A program made the translations under genes and the position numbers. Below, piece after piece: positions 33,742-41,629 of a stretch of DNA of 64,000 bases (positions are counted from its first letter, which is position 1; every line of letters starts with the position of its first letter). The notes under the pieces are model-generated. The model saw only the letters and a program-made list of their open reading frames with translations, searched no databases and was not told the DNA's origin. The DNA is taken from contig NZ_CP045119.1 of NCBI RefSeq assembly GCF_011492945.1, forward strand, positions 3,410,001-3,474,000, written 5' to 3'. This DNA is from Rubrobacter tropicus. Lineage in GTDB: Bacteria > Actinomycetota > Rubrobacteria > Rubrobacterales > Rubrobacteraceae.

Positions 33742-34484
33742 CGCCTTCCGGCCAACCTACCCGCCATCGAAGCGAAAGCGTTCCCTTCCGCCGAATCTTC
33801 GAGCGGCTCCAACTCGACGGTGTCGTCTTCGCGGCGCAGGGCGGTCAGGATGAGCTGATCCGTGAGCCAGGGGTTCTTCGGCAGCAGAGATCCGTGGAGG
33901 TAGGTGCCGTAGGCGTTCAGACGCCTCGCGCCCTCGGTTCCGTCCCTGCCGTTGTTGCCGAAGCCGGCGACTACCGTGCCGAGCGGTTCGCAGTCGCCCA
34001 GATAGGTCCGGCCGCCGTGGTTCTCGAAGCCGACGACCCGGCGTACGTCTCCCGTCTCGGGGGCCGGGACCTCGACCAGCACGTTCCCGATCAGGCGCGC
34101 CTCGTCGGGCTTGCGCGGCTCGGTGTGGAGGTCGAAGATCCCGACGCCGGGCAACTTCTCACCCTCTGGCGTCTCGTAATGGTGCCCCATCAGCTGGTAC
34201 CCGCCGCAGACGCCGAGCACTACACCCCCGTCCTCGACGACCGCCCGCAGATCTTCACCCTTGGACCCCGAGAGGTCATCGGCCAGAAGCGCCTGCTCCC
34301 GATCCTGCCCCCCGCCGAAGAGGAAGATATCGCAGCCGGTTGGCCTGACCCTCTCGCCGAGCCCCACGTCGACGACCTCGACCCCGATACCCCGCCACTC
34401 GCACCGTTTCTTGATGGAGATTACGTTCCCCCGGTCACCGTAGAGGTTCATCATGTCGGCGTAGAGGTGGTGGATGGTGAGCAT
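33738..34484 (-). CDS. gatD: Lipid II isoglutaminyl synthase, glutaminase subunit GatD
   Basis: A 248-residue class I glutamine amidotransferase (CobB/CobQ-like). N terminus LTIHHLYADMMNLYGDRGNV is characteristic of GatD. Catalytic Cys93 is in GVCGGYQL and His197 in YLHGSLLPKNP. With MurT it amidates the D-glutamate of lipid II, using glutamine as ammonia source. The murT gene lies upstream on the same strand, separated by repeat element B rather than the short gap or overlap usual for this pair. Confidence 0.93.
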   Translation of the reverse strand: MLTIHHLYADMMNLYGDRGNVISIKKRCEWRGIGVEVVDVGLGERVRPTGCDIFLFGGGQDREQALLADDLSGSKGEDLRAVVEDGGVVLGVCGGYQLMGHHYETPEGEKLPGVGIFDLHTEPRKPDEARLIGNVLVEVPAPETGDVRRVVGFENHGGRTYLGDCEPLGTVVAGFGNNGRDGTEGARRLNAYGTYLHGSLLPKNPWLTDQLILTALRREDDTVELEPLEDSAEGNAFASMAGRLAGRR

Positions 34485-34503
34485 TGGCCTCCCTTCGGTC
34501 GGC

Positions 34504-34658
34504 GCTGTCAGCCGTCAGCTTTCAGCTTCTCTCAGACGCCCTTTGAGCGTCTCGGATACGCTGGCCGCTAGCCCCGCCTATTCCCGGGTCCGGCCGAATC
34601 GTACCAGGATGCGAAAAGCGACGTTCTTGCTGACAGCTGAAAGCTGAGAGCTGACGGC
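34504..34658. repeat. Inverted-repeat element B between murT and gatD
   Basis: Arms 34504-34528 (GTCAGCCGTCAGCTTTCAGC core) and 34629-34658 (inverted) enclose about 100 bases of unrelated sequence. The right arm starts at the base next to the murT stop codon. It fills most of the 174-base gap between two co-oriented genes. A small hairpin GACGC/GCGTC sits beside the left arm. Confidence 0.75.
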
Positions 34659-36083
34659 TCATCTGTCCTCCCAGAACGGATGCGTGTAGCCCATGTCGCT
34701 CAAGGCCTTGCGGATCTCCAGCATCGCCGTGTAGGTCGGCAGGACGTAGAGCGTCTCGCCCGGCGGGGTGGATTGCAGGGCCATTTTTATGGCTTCTTCG
34801 CGGTCTGGAACAACCTCGCCCACGGGGAGTTCGGCGTATTTGAGGCGGACGGCCATGTCGCCGGCGCGGATGCCGCTGACGGTGAAGGGGGCGGCGTCGG
34901 CCTTGCCCGCGGCGCGGGCTTCCGCGAGCATCTCGAAGTCCACGTCCCAGAGCCACGAGACGTCGCGGCCGTCGGCGTCGTTGTCGTTTATGGCTATCAG
35001 GACGTTTTTGGCTTCGGCGCCGGTTACGAAGGTGCGCAGGATCTCGTTGAACCCGACGGGGTTCTTTATGAGGAGCAAGAACGCCTCCCTGTCACCGGCC
35101 TCGATCCTCTCGACCCGCCCGAAAGCCCCCCCGAACTCCCCGATGCCCCGGACGATGTCTTCGAGACCCACGCCGGCCTCGCCCGCGACGGCCGCGGCGG
35201 CGAGCGCGTTGTAGACGTTGTAGAGGCCCGGAAGCGATATCTTCGCCTCCCTCTCGCCCTTCGGCGTCGTTAGGAGGAACGAGGAGCCGCGCGCGCCTTC
35301 GGGGCGTACCCGGCTCGCCCGGTAGTCGAGGGGCGGTCGGGAGAAGTCCCCGGTCGGGCAGCCGTAGACGCCGACGTGGCCCATGTAGACGGCGGCGTAG
35401 TCCAAAGGCGTGCCGCAGATCGGGCAGTCCTTGGAGTCTGCGACGTGCTGCAGACGGCCCGTGTCGAGGTCCGGCTCGTCCACGCCGTAGAAGACGGGGC
35501 CGCCCGTCGAGCGTCCGAGGCTCGCGACGAGGGGGTCGTCGGCGTTGAGGACGACTGCGCCGCCGCGGGGCAGGTCGGCGAAGGCCGAGGCGATCACCTT
35601 GCCCGTGTAGGCGAGCTCGCCGTAGCGGTCGAGCTGGTCGCGAAAGAGGTTCAGGACGGCCAGGATCTTGAGCTCCGCCTCGGCCGCCACCCTTGGGATG
35701 CTCGCCTCGTCCACCTCGAAGAGCCCCATCCCGGAGGAGGGCTTGCCGGAGAGGGACGAATCCGAGACGAGCGCGGCCGTCACGCCGGTGACGAGGTTAG
35801 CACCCGTCGAGTTGTTCACGGCCCGGACGCCGGCGGTCTGCAGGATCTTCCCGATCATGCGCGTGGTGGTCGTCTTGCCGTTGGTACCCGTAACGGCGAC
35901 CGACCCGAGCGTGAGCCGCTTCGAGAGCTTCTTCAACACCTTCGGGTCGACGCGCCTGGCAACGACGCCCGGGATCGTGGATCCCCCACCCCGTTTCAGG
36001 GTGCGGCTCGCGAGCTGCGCCGCCCTGGCGGCTCCTATGGAGGCGAGCAGGCGGAGGTCGGGGACAAAGCTCATGGCGCGCAT
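34659..36083 (-). CDS. murT: Lipid II isoglutaminyl synthase, Mur-ligase-like subunit MurT
   Basis: A 474-residue Mur-ligase-like enzyme: ATP loop VAVTGTNGKTTTTRMI near residue 60, FEVDEASIPRV, a zinc ribbon (CPICGTPLD ... GHVGVYGCPTGD), LPGLYNVYNALAAAAVA and the DUF1727 C-terminal domain (NPVGFNEIL, INDNDADGRDVSWLWDVDFE). It activates the glutamate carboxylate for amidation by GatD ammonia. ATG at 36083 has AGGGA five bases upstream, but a TATAAT sequence covers it, so a leaderless start at ATG 36074 is possible. The frame is open upstream but unsupported. Confidence 0.93.
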   Translation of the reverse strand: MRAMSFVPDLRLLASIGAARAAQLASRTLKRGGGSTIPGVVARRVDPKVLKKLSKRLTLGSVAVTGTNGKTTTTRMIGKILQTAGVRAVNNSTGANLVTGVTAALVSDSSLSGKPSSGMGLFEVDEASIPRVAAEAELKILAVLNLFRDQLDRYGELAYTGKVIASAFADLPRGGAVVLNADDPLVASLGRSTGGPVFYGVDEPDLDTGRLQHVADSKDCPICGTPLDYAAVYMGHVGVYGCPTGDFSRPPLDYRASRVRPEGARGSSFLLTTPKGEREAKISLPGLYNVYNALAAAAVAGEAGVGLEDIVRGIGEFGGAFGRVERIEAGDREAFLLLIKNPVGFNEILRTFVTGAEAKNVLIAINDNDADGRDVSWLWDVDFEMLAEARAAGKADAAPFTVSGIRAGDMAVRLKYAELPVGEVVPDREEAIKMALQSTPPGETLYVLPTYTAMLEIRKALSDMGYTHPFWEDR

Positions 36084-36087
36084 TATA
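36082..36087 (-). promoter_or_regulatory. Possible -10 element overlapping the murT start
   Basis: A consensus TATAAT on the minus strand overlaps the first candidate ATG. Transcription from it would begin about one base before the second ATG (36074), giving a leaderless message. No clear -35 is seen. Confidence 0.35.
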
Positions 36088-36191
36088 TTCCCTGCGCGGC
36101 GCGACTTGTCGGCCGCACCCGATGCCTGAGGCTCTTCACCCACCCGTTCGTCCGGGTGGCGGTCGTTTTGGGTTGCGGTAGAAATTGTCGT

Positions 36192-37163
36192 ATGGAGATC
36201 TTCGAGAACCTTTCGGCGAGTTCGAAGCTCGGGAACGCAGAGCTGGACGCGTATTCGCGGGCGGTTCGGGGCGTGACGGAGACGCTCGAGCCCGCCGTGA
36301 TCTCGCTCGGCCTGCAGGATGGCCGCGGCGGCGGGAGCGGCGTGGTCCTCGGCACGGACGGAACCACGGCCACGGCCGTCACGAACAGCCACGTCGTGCG
36401 CGGCCTGGGCAGGGCCGGCGGGGGGCGGGGCAACGAGGGCGAGCTGCGGGTCACTTTCTCGGACGGGACTTCCGTCCCCGCGGAGGTGCTCGGCGACGAC
36501 CCGCCGAGCGACCTCGGGGTGGTCCGCTTTACGCCCGAGAACGAGCCGGCGGTCGCCGCGCTCGGCGAGGCGGAGAACCTAGTCGTCGGGCAGCTCGTGG
36601 TCGCCATAGGGAGCCCTCTCGGTTTCCAGAGCACCGTGACGGCCGGGGTGGTAAGCGCGCTCGGGCGTTCGATCCGGGGCCAGGAAGGGCGCCCCATCGA
36701 GAACGTCATCCAGACCGACGCGGCCATCAACCCTGGCAACTCCGGCGGGCCTCTGGCCGACACCTCTGGCCGGGTGGTGGGCATAAACACCGCGATAATA
36801 GGAGGCGCCCAGGGAATAGGCTTTGCCGTGCCCGTCTCGGGCGCGTTCCGCCGCGTGGTCTTCTCCCTCGTCACCGAAGGCCGCGTGCGCCGCGCCCGCC
36901 TCGGCGTCGTGGTCGCGACCCAGCCCTCGCGCGGCGGCGTCGGCGGAGGAGCGGGCGTCCGCGAAGTCCCCCCGAACGGCCCCGCCCGCAGGGCCGGCGT
37001 CCGACCGGGAGACGTGATAGTCGCCCTCGGCAACAGGCCCGTCCGCTCCAACAGCGACCTCCTCGCCCTCCTGGACGAATCCGCCATAGACCGCGACATG
37101 GAGTTGAAGGTCCTTAGAAGGGGCAAGGAAGTAACGCTCACCGTACGCCCCCGCGAACAGTGA
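36192..37163 (+). CDS. HtrA/DegP-type serine protease with PDZ domain, no signal peptide
   Basis: A 323-residue trypsin-like protease. Triad: His67 (VTNSHVV), Asp107 (PPSDLGVVRF), Ser184 (NPGNSGGPLAD). A PDZ domain occupies about 230-320 (NGPARRAGVRPGDVIVALGNRPV). Actinobacterial HtrA proteins usually carry an N-terminal membrane helix or signal; this one starts MEIFENLSASSKLGNAELDA with none, so it looks cytosolic. The ATG at 36192 has a poor ribosome site; a longer in-frame stretch upstream is the antisense of murT and not credible. Confidence 0.88.
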   Translation: MEIFENLSASSKLGNAELDAYSRAVRGVTETLEPAVISLGLQDGRGGGSGVVLGTDGTTATAVTNSHVVRGLGRAGGGRGNEGELRVTFSDGTSVPAEVLGDDPPSDLGVVRFTPENEPAVAALGEAENLVVGQLVVAIGSPLGFQSTVTAGVVSALGRSIRGQEGRPIENVIQTDAAINPGNSGGPLADTSGRVVGINTAIIGGAQGIGFAVPVSGAFRRVVFSLVTEGRVRRARLGVVVATQPSRGGVGGGAGVREVPPNGPARRAGVRPGDVIVALGNRPVRSNSDLLALLDESAIDRDMELKVLRRGKEVTLTVRPREQ

Positions 37164-37330
37164 TAGAGCTATCAGCTATCGGCTTTCAGCAAAACCGTGG
37201 TAGACGAAGCCTGGGGATGACAACGGGCCGACCATAACTCAAACTTAGTCCGCAGGACGGTGGCGAGAACGCCTGGCGGTTTCGCCGTACCGAGGATAAG
37301 CTGACCGCTGAAAGCCGATAGCTGACAGCG
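37164..37330. repeat. Inverted-repeat element C
   Basis: Arms 37166-37190 and 37300-37329 match 22 of 23 bases when inverted (core GCTATCGGCTTTCAGC) and flank about 110 unrelated bases. The left arm begins two bases after the protease stop. Between two co-oriented genes. Confidence 0.78.
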
Positions 37331-37350
37331 GCCGACCGAAGGGAGGCCCA

Positions 37351-37587
37351 ATGCCGGACGTTACATTTACAGTGACAGATATCTCTGATGCTGAGGACGC
37401 GACCAAGCTCGAGCGGGCGCTCGCCAGGCTCGACGGGGTGAGGCTCGCGAACGTGGACTCGGAGAAGGGGTTGGTTGCCGTCTCTTACGACGAAGGAGGG
37501 GTGGGTCTCGAGAAGATCGAGACGACCATGAGGGAGGCGGGCCACGAGGTCGAGCCGTCCCCCGGCGCGGACCCGGACGTTGACTGA
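37351..37587 (+). CDS. HMA-like small protein lacking CxxC
   Basis: A 78-residue protein whose pattern (VTFTVTDISDAEDATKLERALARLDGVRLANVDSEKGLVAVSYD...LEKIETTMREAGHEV) matches the ferredoxin-like heavy-metal-associated fold, but the metal-binding Cys-x-x-Cys is replaced by ISDAED. It therefore probably does not carry copper; a protein-binding role is possible. ATG follows GAAGGGAGG. Its end overlaps the next gene by eight bases. Confidence 0.75.
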   Translation: MPDVTFTVTDISDAEDATKLERALARLDGVRLANVDSEKGLVAVSYDEGGVGLEKIETTMREAGHEVEPSPGADPDVD

Positions 37588-38017
37588 CCCGACGCCCGGG
37601 TCCTCCGTCTCGGTCGAGGAGGCGGCTCGCTTTCTGGGGGTCCGGGAGGAGGAGGTTGCGGATCTCGCGGACGGTGACGGAAGGGTCCCCCTGGAGGGCC
37701 TCCGTAGCAGGGCCGGGTCCGCCGCCATCGCGCTTGAGCTGGCGCGAGCCAGGGAAGAGGCCGGCAGGCTATCCGGACAACTAAAGGAAGTTCGCGCCTC
37801 GAACGCGAGGCTTCAAAGGGAGTTGAAGGAGTCCGTCTCCGAGCGGCGGCGCCTCACGGACGAGGTACTCGAGCTCAGGGCCGCGGCCGAGGAGCGGCTG
37901 ATGCTTATGGAGCGCATCGAACAGATGGCCCGAATCGAACAGGACCTCAACGAGAGCTCATCGGAACTGGAACGCCTCAGGAACAGGAGGCTCCTGGGCC
38001 GGCTCCTGAACCGTTAG
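37580..38017 (+). CDS. Coiled-coil protein with N-terminal helix-turn-helix-like segment
   Basis: A 145-residue protein. Residues 9-45 (SVEEAARFLGVREEEVADLADGDGRVPLEGL) resemble an excisionase/MerR-like DNA-binding helix pair; 50-140 form a long coiled coil rich in Leu, Glu and Arg. Function not recognised. The TTG start at 37580 overlaps the HMA-like gene. Its TAG stop is the first triplet of repeat element D. Confidence 0.68.
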   Translation: MTDPTPGSSVSVEEAARFLGVREEEVADLADGDGRVPLEGLRSRAGSAAIALELARAREEAGRLSGQLKEVRASNARLQRELKESVSERRRLTDEVLELRAAAEERLMLMERIEQMARIEQDLNESSSELERLRNRRLLGRLLNR

Positions 38018-38117
38018 AGCGGACGGCAAAGAGCTGTCAGCCGTCAGCCTTCAGCTCTCAGCAAGAGCAAAAAGCTGACGGCTGGGAGCGGAGGCATGGC
38101 CTCCGCATACCGCTTTA
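38015..38117. repeat. Nested inverted-repeat element D
   Basis: Between convergent genes. Outer ends TAGAGCGG (left) and inverted TAAAGCGG (right) supply the stop codons of both neighbours. Inner arms: 38033-38062 and 38073-38089. A hairpin GCGGAGGC-ATG-GCCTCCGC lies at 38089-38107, next to the right end. Confidence 0.8.
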
Positions 38118-39137
38118 CGAGCCGATAACCACGACCGTGGCCGCGATCAGGAACGCGGCGTAGAGGGAGCCCGCGCCGAGCAGGTAGAAGCCGCGCAGCG
38201 GGCCTTTACGCAGCAGGAACCCGATAAACACCACGCCGGAGATCAGGGCGAATACGGCGGACAGGGCGCCCAGGAAACCGAGGTCCCACGGGGTGAACAG
38301 TATGCCAACGGAGACCGGGATGGTGCTCTGGAACACCATCGCGCCCGTTATGTTGCCGAGGGCCAGAGTGTCCTTGTTGTTCCTGAGCCAGATGACGGAG
38401 TTGAACTTCTCCGGCAGCTCCGTCGCGAGCGGCGCCAGCACCAGGGCTATCAGGCCTGCGGGGATGCCTATGGCGGTGGAGATATGCCCCACGGCATCGA
38501 CGAAGAAGTGGGCGCCGAAGCCCATCACCACGACCGTGCCCACCAGTTGCGTGGCGACGGCCCACGTCGGCGCCGCCGAGCGGAAAGGCCACAGGGTGAG
38601 GCTGTCCGGTGGGTCCCCCTCCGTGGCGTCGCCGCCCCTTCTCAAGGTCTGTATAACGTAGAGCGCGTAGGCGACGAGCAACAGGATCGCCAGCAAGATC
38701 TTGAGTACCAGGGGCAGCTGGATGACGCCGGCCCCCGTGGCCAGGGTGAAGCAGACGAGAAAGAACGCCATATCGGGGATGGTGACCTGCCGGTTGACTA
38801 CGAGCTCGCTTCCCGAGCCCCTCCGGTTCTTGTAGAGGATGGCGGAGAGGCCGACGATAAAGAGGGCGAGCGTGGCGAGCAAGAAAGGCGCGCCCAGGAT
38901 CGCGCCGATGCCTATCTCCCCGGCTGCGGCCCCACCCGAGCCCACGATCACGGCCCCCAGGATGGCGACTATCGGGATCATGGTCTCCGGCAACGCCGTT
39001 CCGACGGCCGCCAGGAGGCTGCCAACGGCCCCGTGCCCCATGTTCAGGCGGTCGCCCATGATCTCGACTGCGTTGGTAAACAAGACCGCCGCGCCGAGTA
39101 TGGCCGCCAGGGAGAGCATCAACTCGATTATCGACAT
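38115..39137 (-). CDS. Sodium/calcium exchanger-family membrane protein
   Basis: A 340-residue CaCA-type antiporter with about ten membrane helices in two inverted halves. The two alpha repeats are GSLLAAVGTALPETM (with the ion-binding Glu) and LVLAPLATELPEKFNSVIW. It would exchange Ca2+ or another cation for Na+ or H+. ATG at 39137 (MSIIELML) follows AAGAAGGG; an ATG seven codons earlier is less likely. Its TAA stop lies in element D. Confidence 0.9.
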   Translation of the reverse strand: MSIIELMLSLAAILGAAVLFTNAVEIMGDRLNMGHGAVGSLLAAVGTALPETMIPIVAILGAVIVGSGGAAAGEIGIGAILGAPFLLATLALFIVGLSAILYKNRRGSGSELVVNRQVTIPDMAFFLVCFTLATGAGVIQLPLVLKILLAILLLVAYALYVIQTLRRGGDATEGDPPDSLTLWPFRSAAPTWAVATQLVGTVVVMGFGAHFFVDAVGHISTAIGIPAGLIALVLAPLATELPEKFNSVIWLRNNKDTLALGNITGAMVFQSTIPVSVGILFTPWDLGFLGALSAVFALISGVVFIGFLLRKGPLRGFYLLGAGSLYAAFLIAATVVVIGS

Positions 39138-39212
39138 AGACCCTTCTTCCGATCTCACGAAACCATGACGTGTTAGATTCTCTGGCCCGTACTATACCCG
39201 GATCGGGAGGAC

Positions 39213-39986
39213 ATGAACGACCTGGATGCAATACTGGCCGCCGTCGAACGCGGCGAACTCTCCCCAAAGAGGGCCGCCGGACGGCTGCGCGAGGGTGAAG
39301 TCCGCTACGTCGAGGACTTCGCGGCCCTCGACCTCGGCCGAGCCGCCCGCAAGGGCGTCCCCGAGGTCGTCTACGCCCGCGGCAAGAGCCCGGAGCAGGC
39401 CGCCGGGATCTGCGCCGCCCTCCTCGAATCGGCGGAGCGCGTCATCCTGAGCGCCCCGGAACCTGACCACGAAGCCGCCGTCCGCGCAGCCCTCCCCGAA
39501 ACGCCGATCCGCCGCGCCGGCCGATCCCTGATCCTCGGCAAGGGAGAACCTCCCCGGACCGGAGGGCGCCTCGGCGCCCTGAGCGCGGGCACCTCCGACC
39601 TTCCAGTCCTGGACGAGGCCCTGGCCGTCGCCCGCGAGATGGGCGTCGAGACGCTGGCGTTCAACGACGTGGGAGTGGCCGGCATCCACCGCCTGGCGGA
39701 ACCCCTGCACCGACTACGAGACTTCGACCCTGACTGCCTCATAGTGGCCGCCGGCATGGAGGGCGCGCTGCCGAGCGTGGTCTCCGGCCTCGTCTCCGTC
39801 CCGGTTATAGGCCTACCGACCTCGACGGGCTACGGCCTCGGCGGCGACGGGACGGCCGCGATCCTGGGCATGCTCCAGACCTGCTCTCCCGGCCTCTCGG
39901 TAGTAAACGTGGACAACGGCGTCGGCGCCGGCGCGACCGCGGCCCTGATCGCCAACCGCGCCGCCTCCGCACGCAAACTGGCCTAG
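39213..39986 (+). CDS. larB: LarB, nickel-pincer cofactor biosynthesis carboxylase/hydrolase
   Basis: A 257-residue LarB: ILAAVERGELSPKRAAGRLR at the N terminus, then a PurE-like domain with SAGTSDLPVLDEALAVA, CLIVAAGMEGALPSVVSGL, PVIGLPTSTGYG and VVNVDNGVGAGATAAL. It carboxylates and cleaves nicotinic acid adenine dinucleotide in making the nickel-pincer nucleotide of lactate racemase-type enzymes. LarC and LarE are not in the window. ATG follows GGGAGG. It is closely followed by thpR. Confidence 0.93.
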   Translation: MNDLDAILAAVERGELSPKRAAGRLREGEVRYVEDFAALDLGRAARKGVPEVVYARGKSPEQAAGICAALLESAERVILSAPEPDHEAAVRAALPETPIRRAGRSLILGKGEPPRTGGRLGALSAGTSDLPVLDEALAVAREMGVETLAFNDVGVAGIHRLAEPLHRLRDFDPDCLIVAAGMEGALPSVVSGLVSVPVIGLPTSTGYGLGGDGTAAILGMLQTCSPGLSVVNVDNGVGAGATAALIANRAASARKLA

Positions 39987-39997
39987 AGAGGGACTCC

Positions 39998-40528
39998 GTG
40001 CGCGTCTTCGTAGCCGTCTTCCCTCCCCCGGAGGTTCAGCAAGCGCTGATCGAAGCCGCCCGTCTCACCCCCACGAACGCCTTCCGCCTCACGGCCCCCG
40101 AACGCGTCCACCTCACCCTGAAGTTCCTCGGCGACGTCCCACCGGACTCCCTACCCCGGATTACCGCCACCCTGGAACCCATCCGCCGCGACCACGAACC
40201 GTTCGACGTGCTCACCTCGAGCTTCGGCGTCTTCCCTTCCCCGCGACGCGCCAGAGTCCTATGGGCCGGTCTCGGCGAAGGAAAGGAACAAATGCGCTCC
40301 CTGGCCCAAACCGTGGAAACCCTCCTAGAACCCGAAGGTTTCCAACCAGAGAAAAAGTCCTTCATGCCCCACATAACCCTGGGCCGCGCCCGCCGTCCAA
40401 CCCCATTCGACCCCACGGGCGCCAACCTCCCCGAACTACGATTCACCGTGTCCGCCATCGACCTGGTCCAAAGCAAACACAGCCCCAAAGGCGTCGCATA
40501 CTCGACGCTAACGCGGTACGAGTTGTAG
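39998..40528 (+). CDS. thpR: RNA 2',3'-cyclic phosphodiesterase ThpR
   Basis: A 176-residue 2H phosphoesterase. The two catalytic motifs are His38-x-Thr40 (HLTLKFLG) and His125-x-Thr127 (HITLGRAR), and MRVFVAVFPP is the usual start. It opens 2',3'-cyclic phosphates or ligates tRNA halves. GTG start at 39998, eleven bases after larB. Codon use in the second half is more adenine-rich than in its neighbours. Confidence 0.93.
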   Translation: MRVFVAVFPPPEVQQALIEAARLTPTNAFRLTAPERVHLTLKFLGDVPPDSLPRITATLEPIRRDHEPFDVLTSSFGVFPSPRRARVLWAGLGEGKEQMRSLAQTVETLLEPEGFQPEKKSFMPHITLGRARRPTPFDPTGANLPELRFTVSAIDLVQSKHSPKGVAYSTLTRYEL

Positions 40529-40532
40529 GTGT

Positions 40533-40681
40533 ATCAGCCGGTCAGCATCTCAGCCGGTCAGCACTTCAGCTTTTCTGGCCGACAGGCTTCTGGCTGAGAG
40601 CGAGGCTTGAGGAGCAGGCCGAAGCGTGCTGAGAGCGTAGGCGAAGCCGGAGCGGGCTGAAAGGCGCGAAGCGCCGCGCTA
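40533..40681. repeat. Inverted-repeat element E
   Basis: Left arm 40533-40572 (repeated CAGCCGGTCAGC) and right part 40628-40662 between convergent genes. Contains GCGTAGGCGAAGCCGGAGC (40635-40653), also found in element G, and a hairpin GGCGC-GAA-GCGCC at its right end followed by the inverted TAGCGCGG that holds the stop codon of the small membrane ORF. Confidence 0.72.
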
Positions 40682-40771
40682 GAACGCCGAGATCAGGGGC
40701 CCGACGGACATGATTATGAACAGCAGGATCAGGATCATGACGACCACGGCTATGAAGTTGCTTCCGCTCAT
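40679..40771 (-). CDS. Very small membrane protein (30 residues)
   Basis: A short ORF: MSGSNFIAVVVMILILLFII then MSVGPLISAF. One hydrophobic helix spans residues 6-22. Nearly every third codon position is G or C, as in real genes here. It has only a weak ribosome site (GAAAG). The TAG stop lies in element E. The frame is open for 18 codons upstream but has no standard start codon there. A single-helix regulator of a membrane complex is possible; no function recognised. Confidence 0.5.
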   Translation of the reverse strand: MSGSNFIAVVVMILILLFIIMSVGPLISAF

Positions 40772-40855
40772 CGGCTCGGGCTTTCTGATGGTTGTGTACG
40801 GCTTCTCATCGGCGGGCCAATTCTAGCGGCTCCGCGGCGCCCCTGCAGGCGTCCC

Positions 40856-41407
40856 TCAACCGAAGGCCCTGAACTCGTTGGCGTAGAAGACCCGCCGCTC
40901 CGGCGCCGGCTCCCCTTCCCCGAGAAGCTTCTCCCGAAAGCCGTGGAACTCCTCGACCTTCTCGGCGATCAGCCGGACTATCGGGTCGGGGTCGGAGCGC
41001 AACTCCAGGATGGTTTCGAGCGCCGCCGCCACGTTTACCTGCTCCACGCTCCCGGCCTGCCTGGGCTCCTTGTAGAAGATCCTGCACCCGTAAGACGCGG
41101 CCCCGGTATCGTGGACCACCAGGATCATCTCCGGCCTCATCGTCGCCACCCTGGGCACGTTCTCTAGCTCGTACATCACCCTCCGTCGCCGGTAGACTTC
41201 CCGTTGCGCCTCTTCGCGCGCTATCCTGCCGAACCCGTCACCCTCATCCATAGAGTAAGCTTCGTCCCTGGCCTTTTCCGCTTCGTGAACCCAACGCGAG
41301 ATGCCTTCGCCATCCAGGCCCTCACCGCAAACCGGGCACCGGTACGATCCGCCCGCCGCGGGACCCAACCCTTCGAGATGCAGGCAATTTTTGGTCCCTT
41401 CCACCAT
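40856..41407 (-). CDS. Uncharacterised protein with N-terminal zinc-ribbon-like motif
   Basis: A 183-residue protein of unknown function. The N terminus has CLHLEGLGPAAGGSYRCPVCGEGLD (a Cys/His set that could bind zinc), the middle is charged and helical, and the C-terminal half contains EMILVVHDTGAASYGCRIFYKEP and a helical segment. ATG at 41407. A TACAAT sequence at 41418-41423 lies only ten bases before it, so the transcript may be nearly leaderless. Confidence 0.7.
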   Translation of the reverse strand: MVEGTKNCLHLEGLGPAAGGSYRCPVCGEGLDGEGISRWVHEAEKARDEAYSMDEGDGFGRIAREEAQREVYRRRRVMYELENVPRVATMRPEMILVVHDTGAASYGCRIFYKEPRQAGSVEQVNVAAALETILELRSDPDPIVRLIAEKVEEFHGFREKLLGEGEPAPERRVFYANEFRAFG

Positions 41408-41417
41408 GTAGAGGGGT

Positions 41418-41423
41418 ATTGTA
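41418..41423 (-). promoter_or_regulatory. Candidate -10 element (TACAAT)
   Basis: TACAAT on the minus strand ends ten bases before the ATG at 41407; transcription from it would leave a 5' leader of only a few bases. No good -35 is visible. Confidence 0.35.
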
Positions 41424-41629
41424 CTCCTTTCCTCACCCCACGCGACTCTTACCCGTCTTAACAGGATACTCTGTACCTTTACCTCAGCTTTACTCAGGGT
41501 CCGGTACGCGCCTTACGGTTGGGGGTCGGGAAGTTGCCCCGCCGGGCGCGAGAACTCTGCAGCGCGCGGCGCGGTCTCGGATCGGTCGGGAGGGCTTGGG
41601 GGTCTCGGTTCTGGTATTTTTCGCGTGTG

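Noticed and set aside
35376-36191. 272-codon upstream extension of the HtrA-type protease
   Set aside because: It is antisense to murT and has no protease-related sequence.
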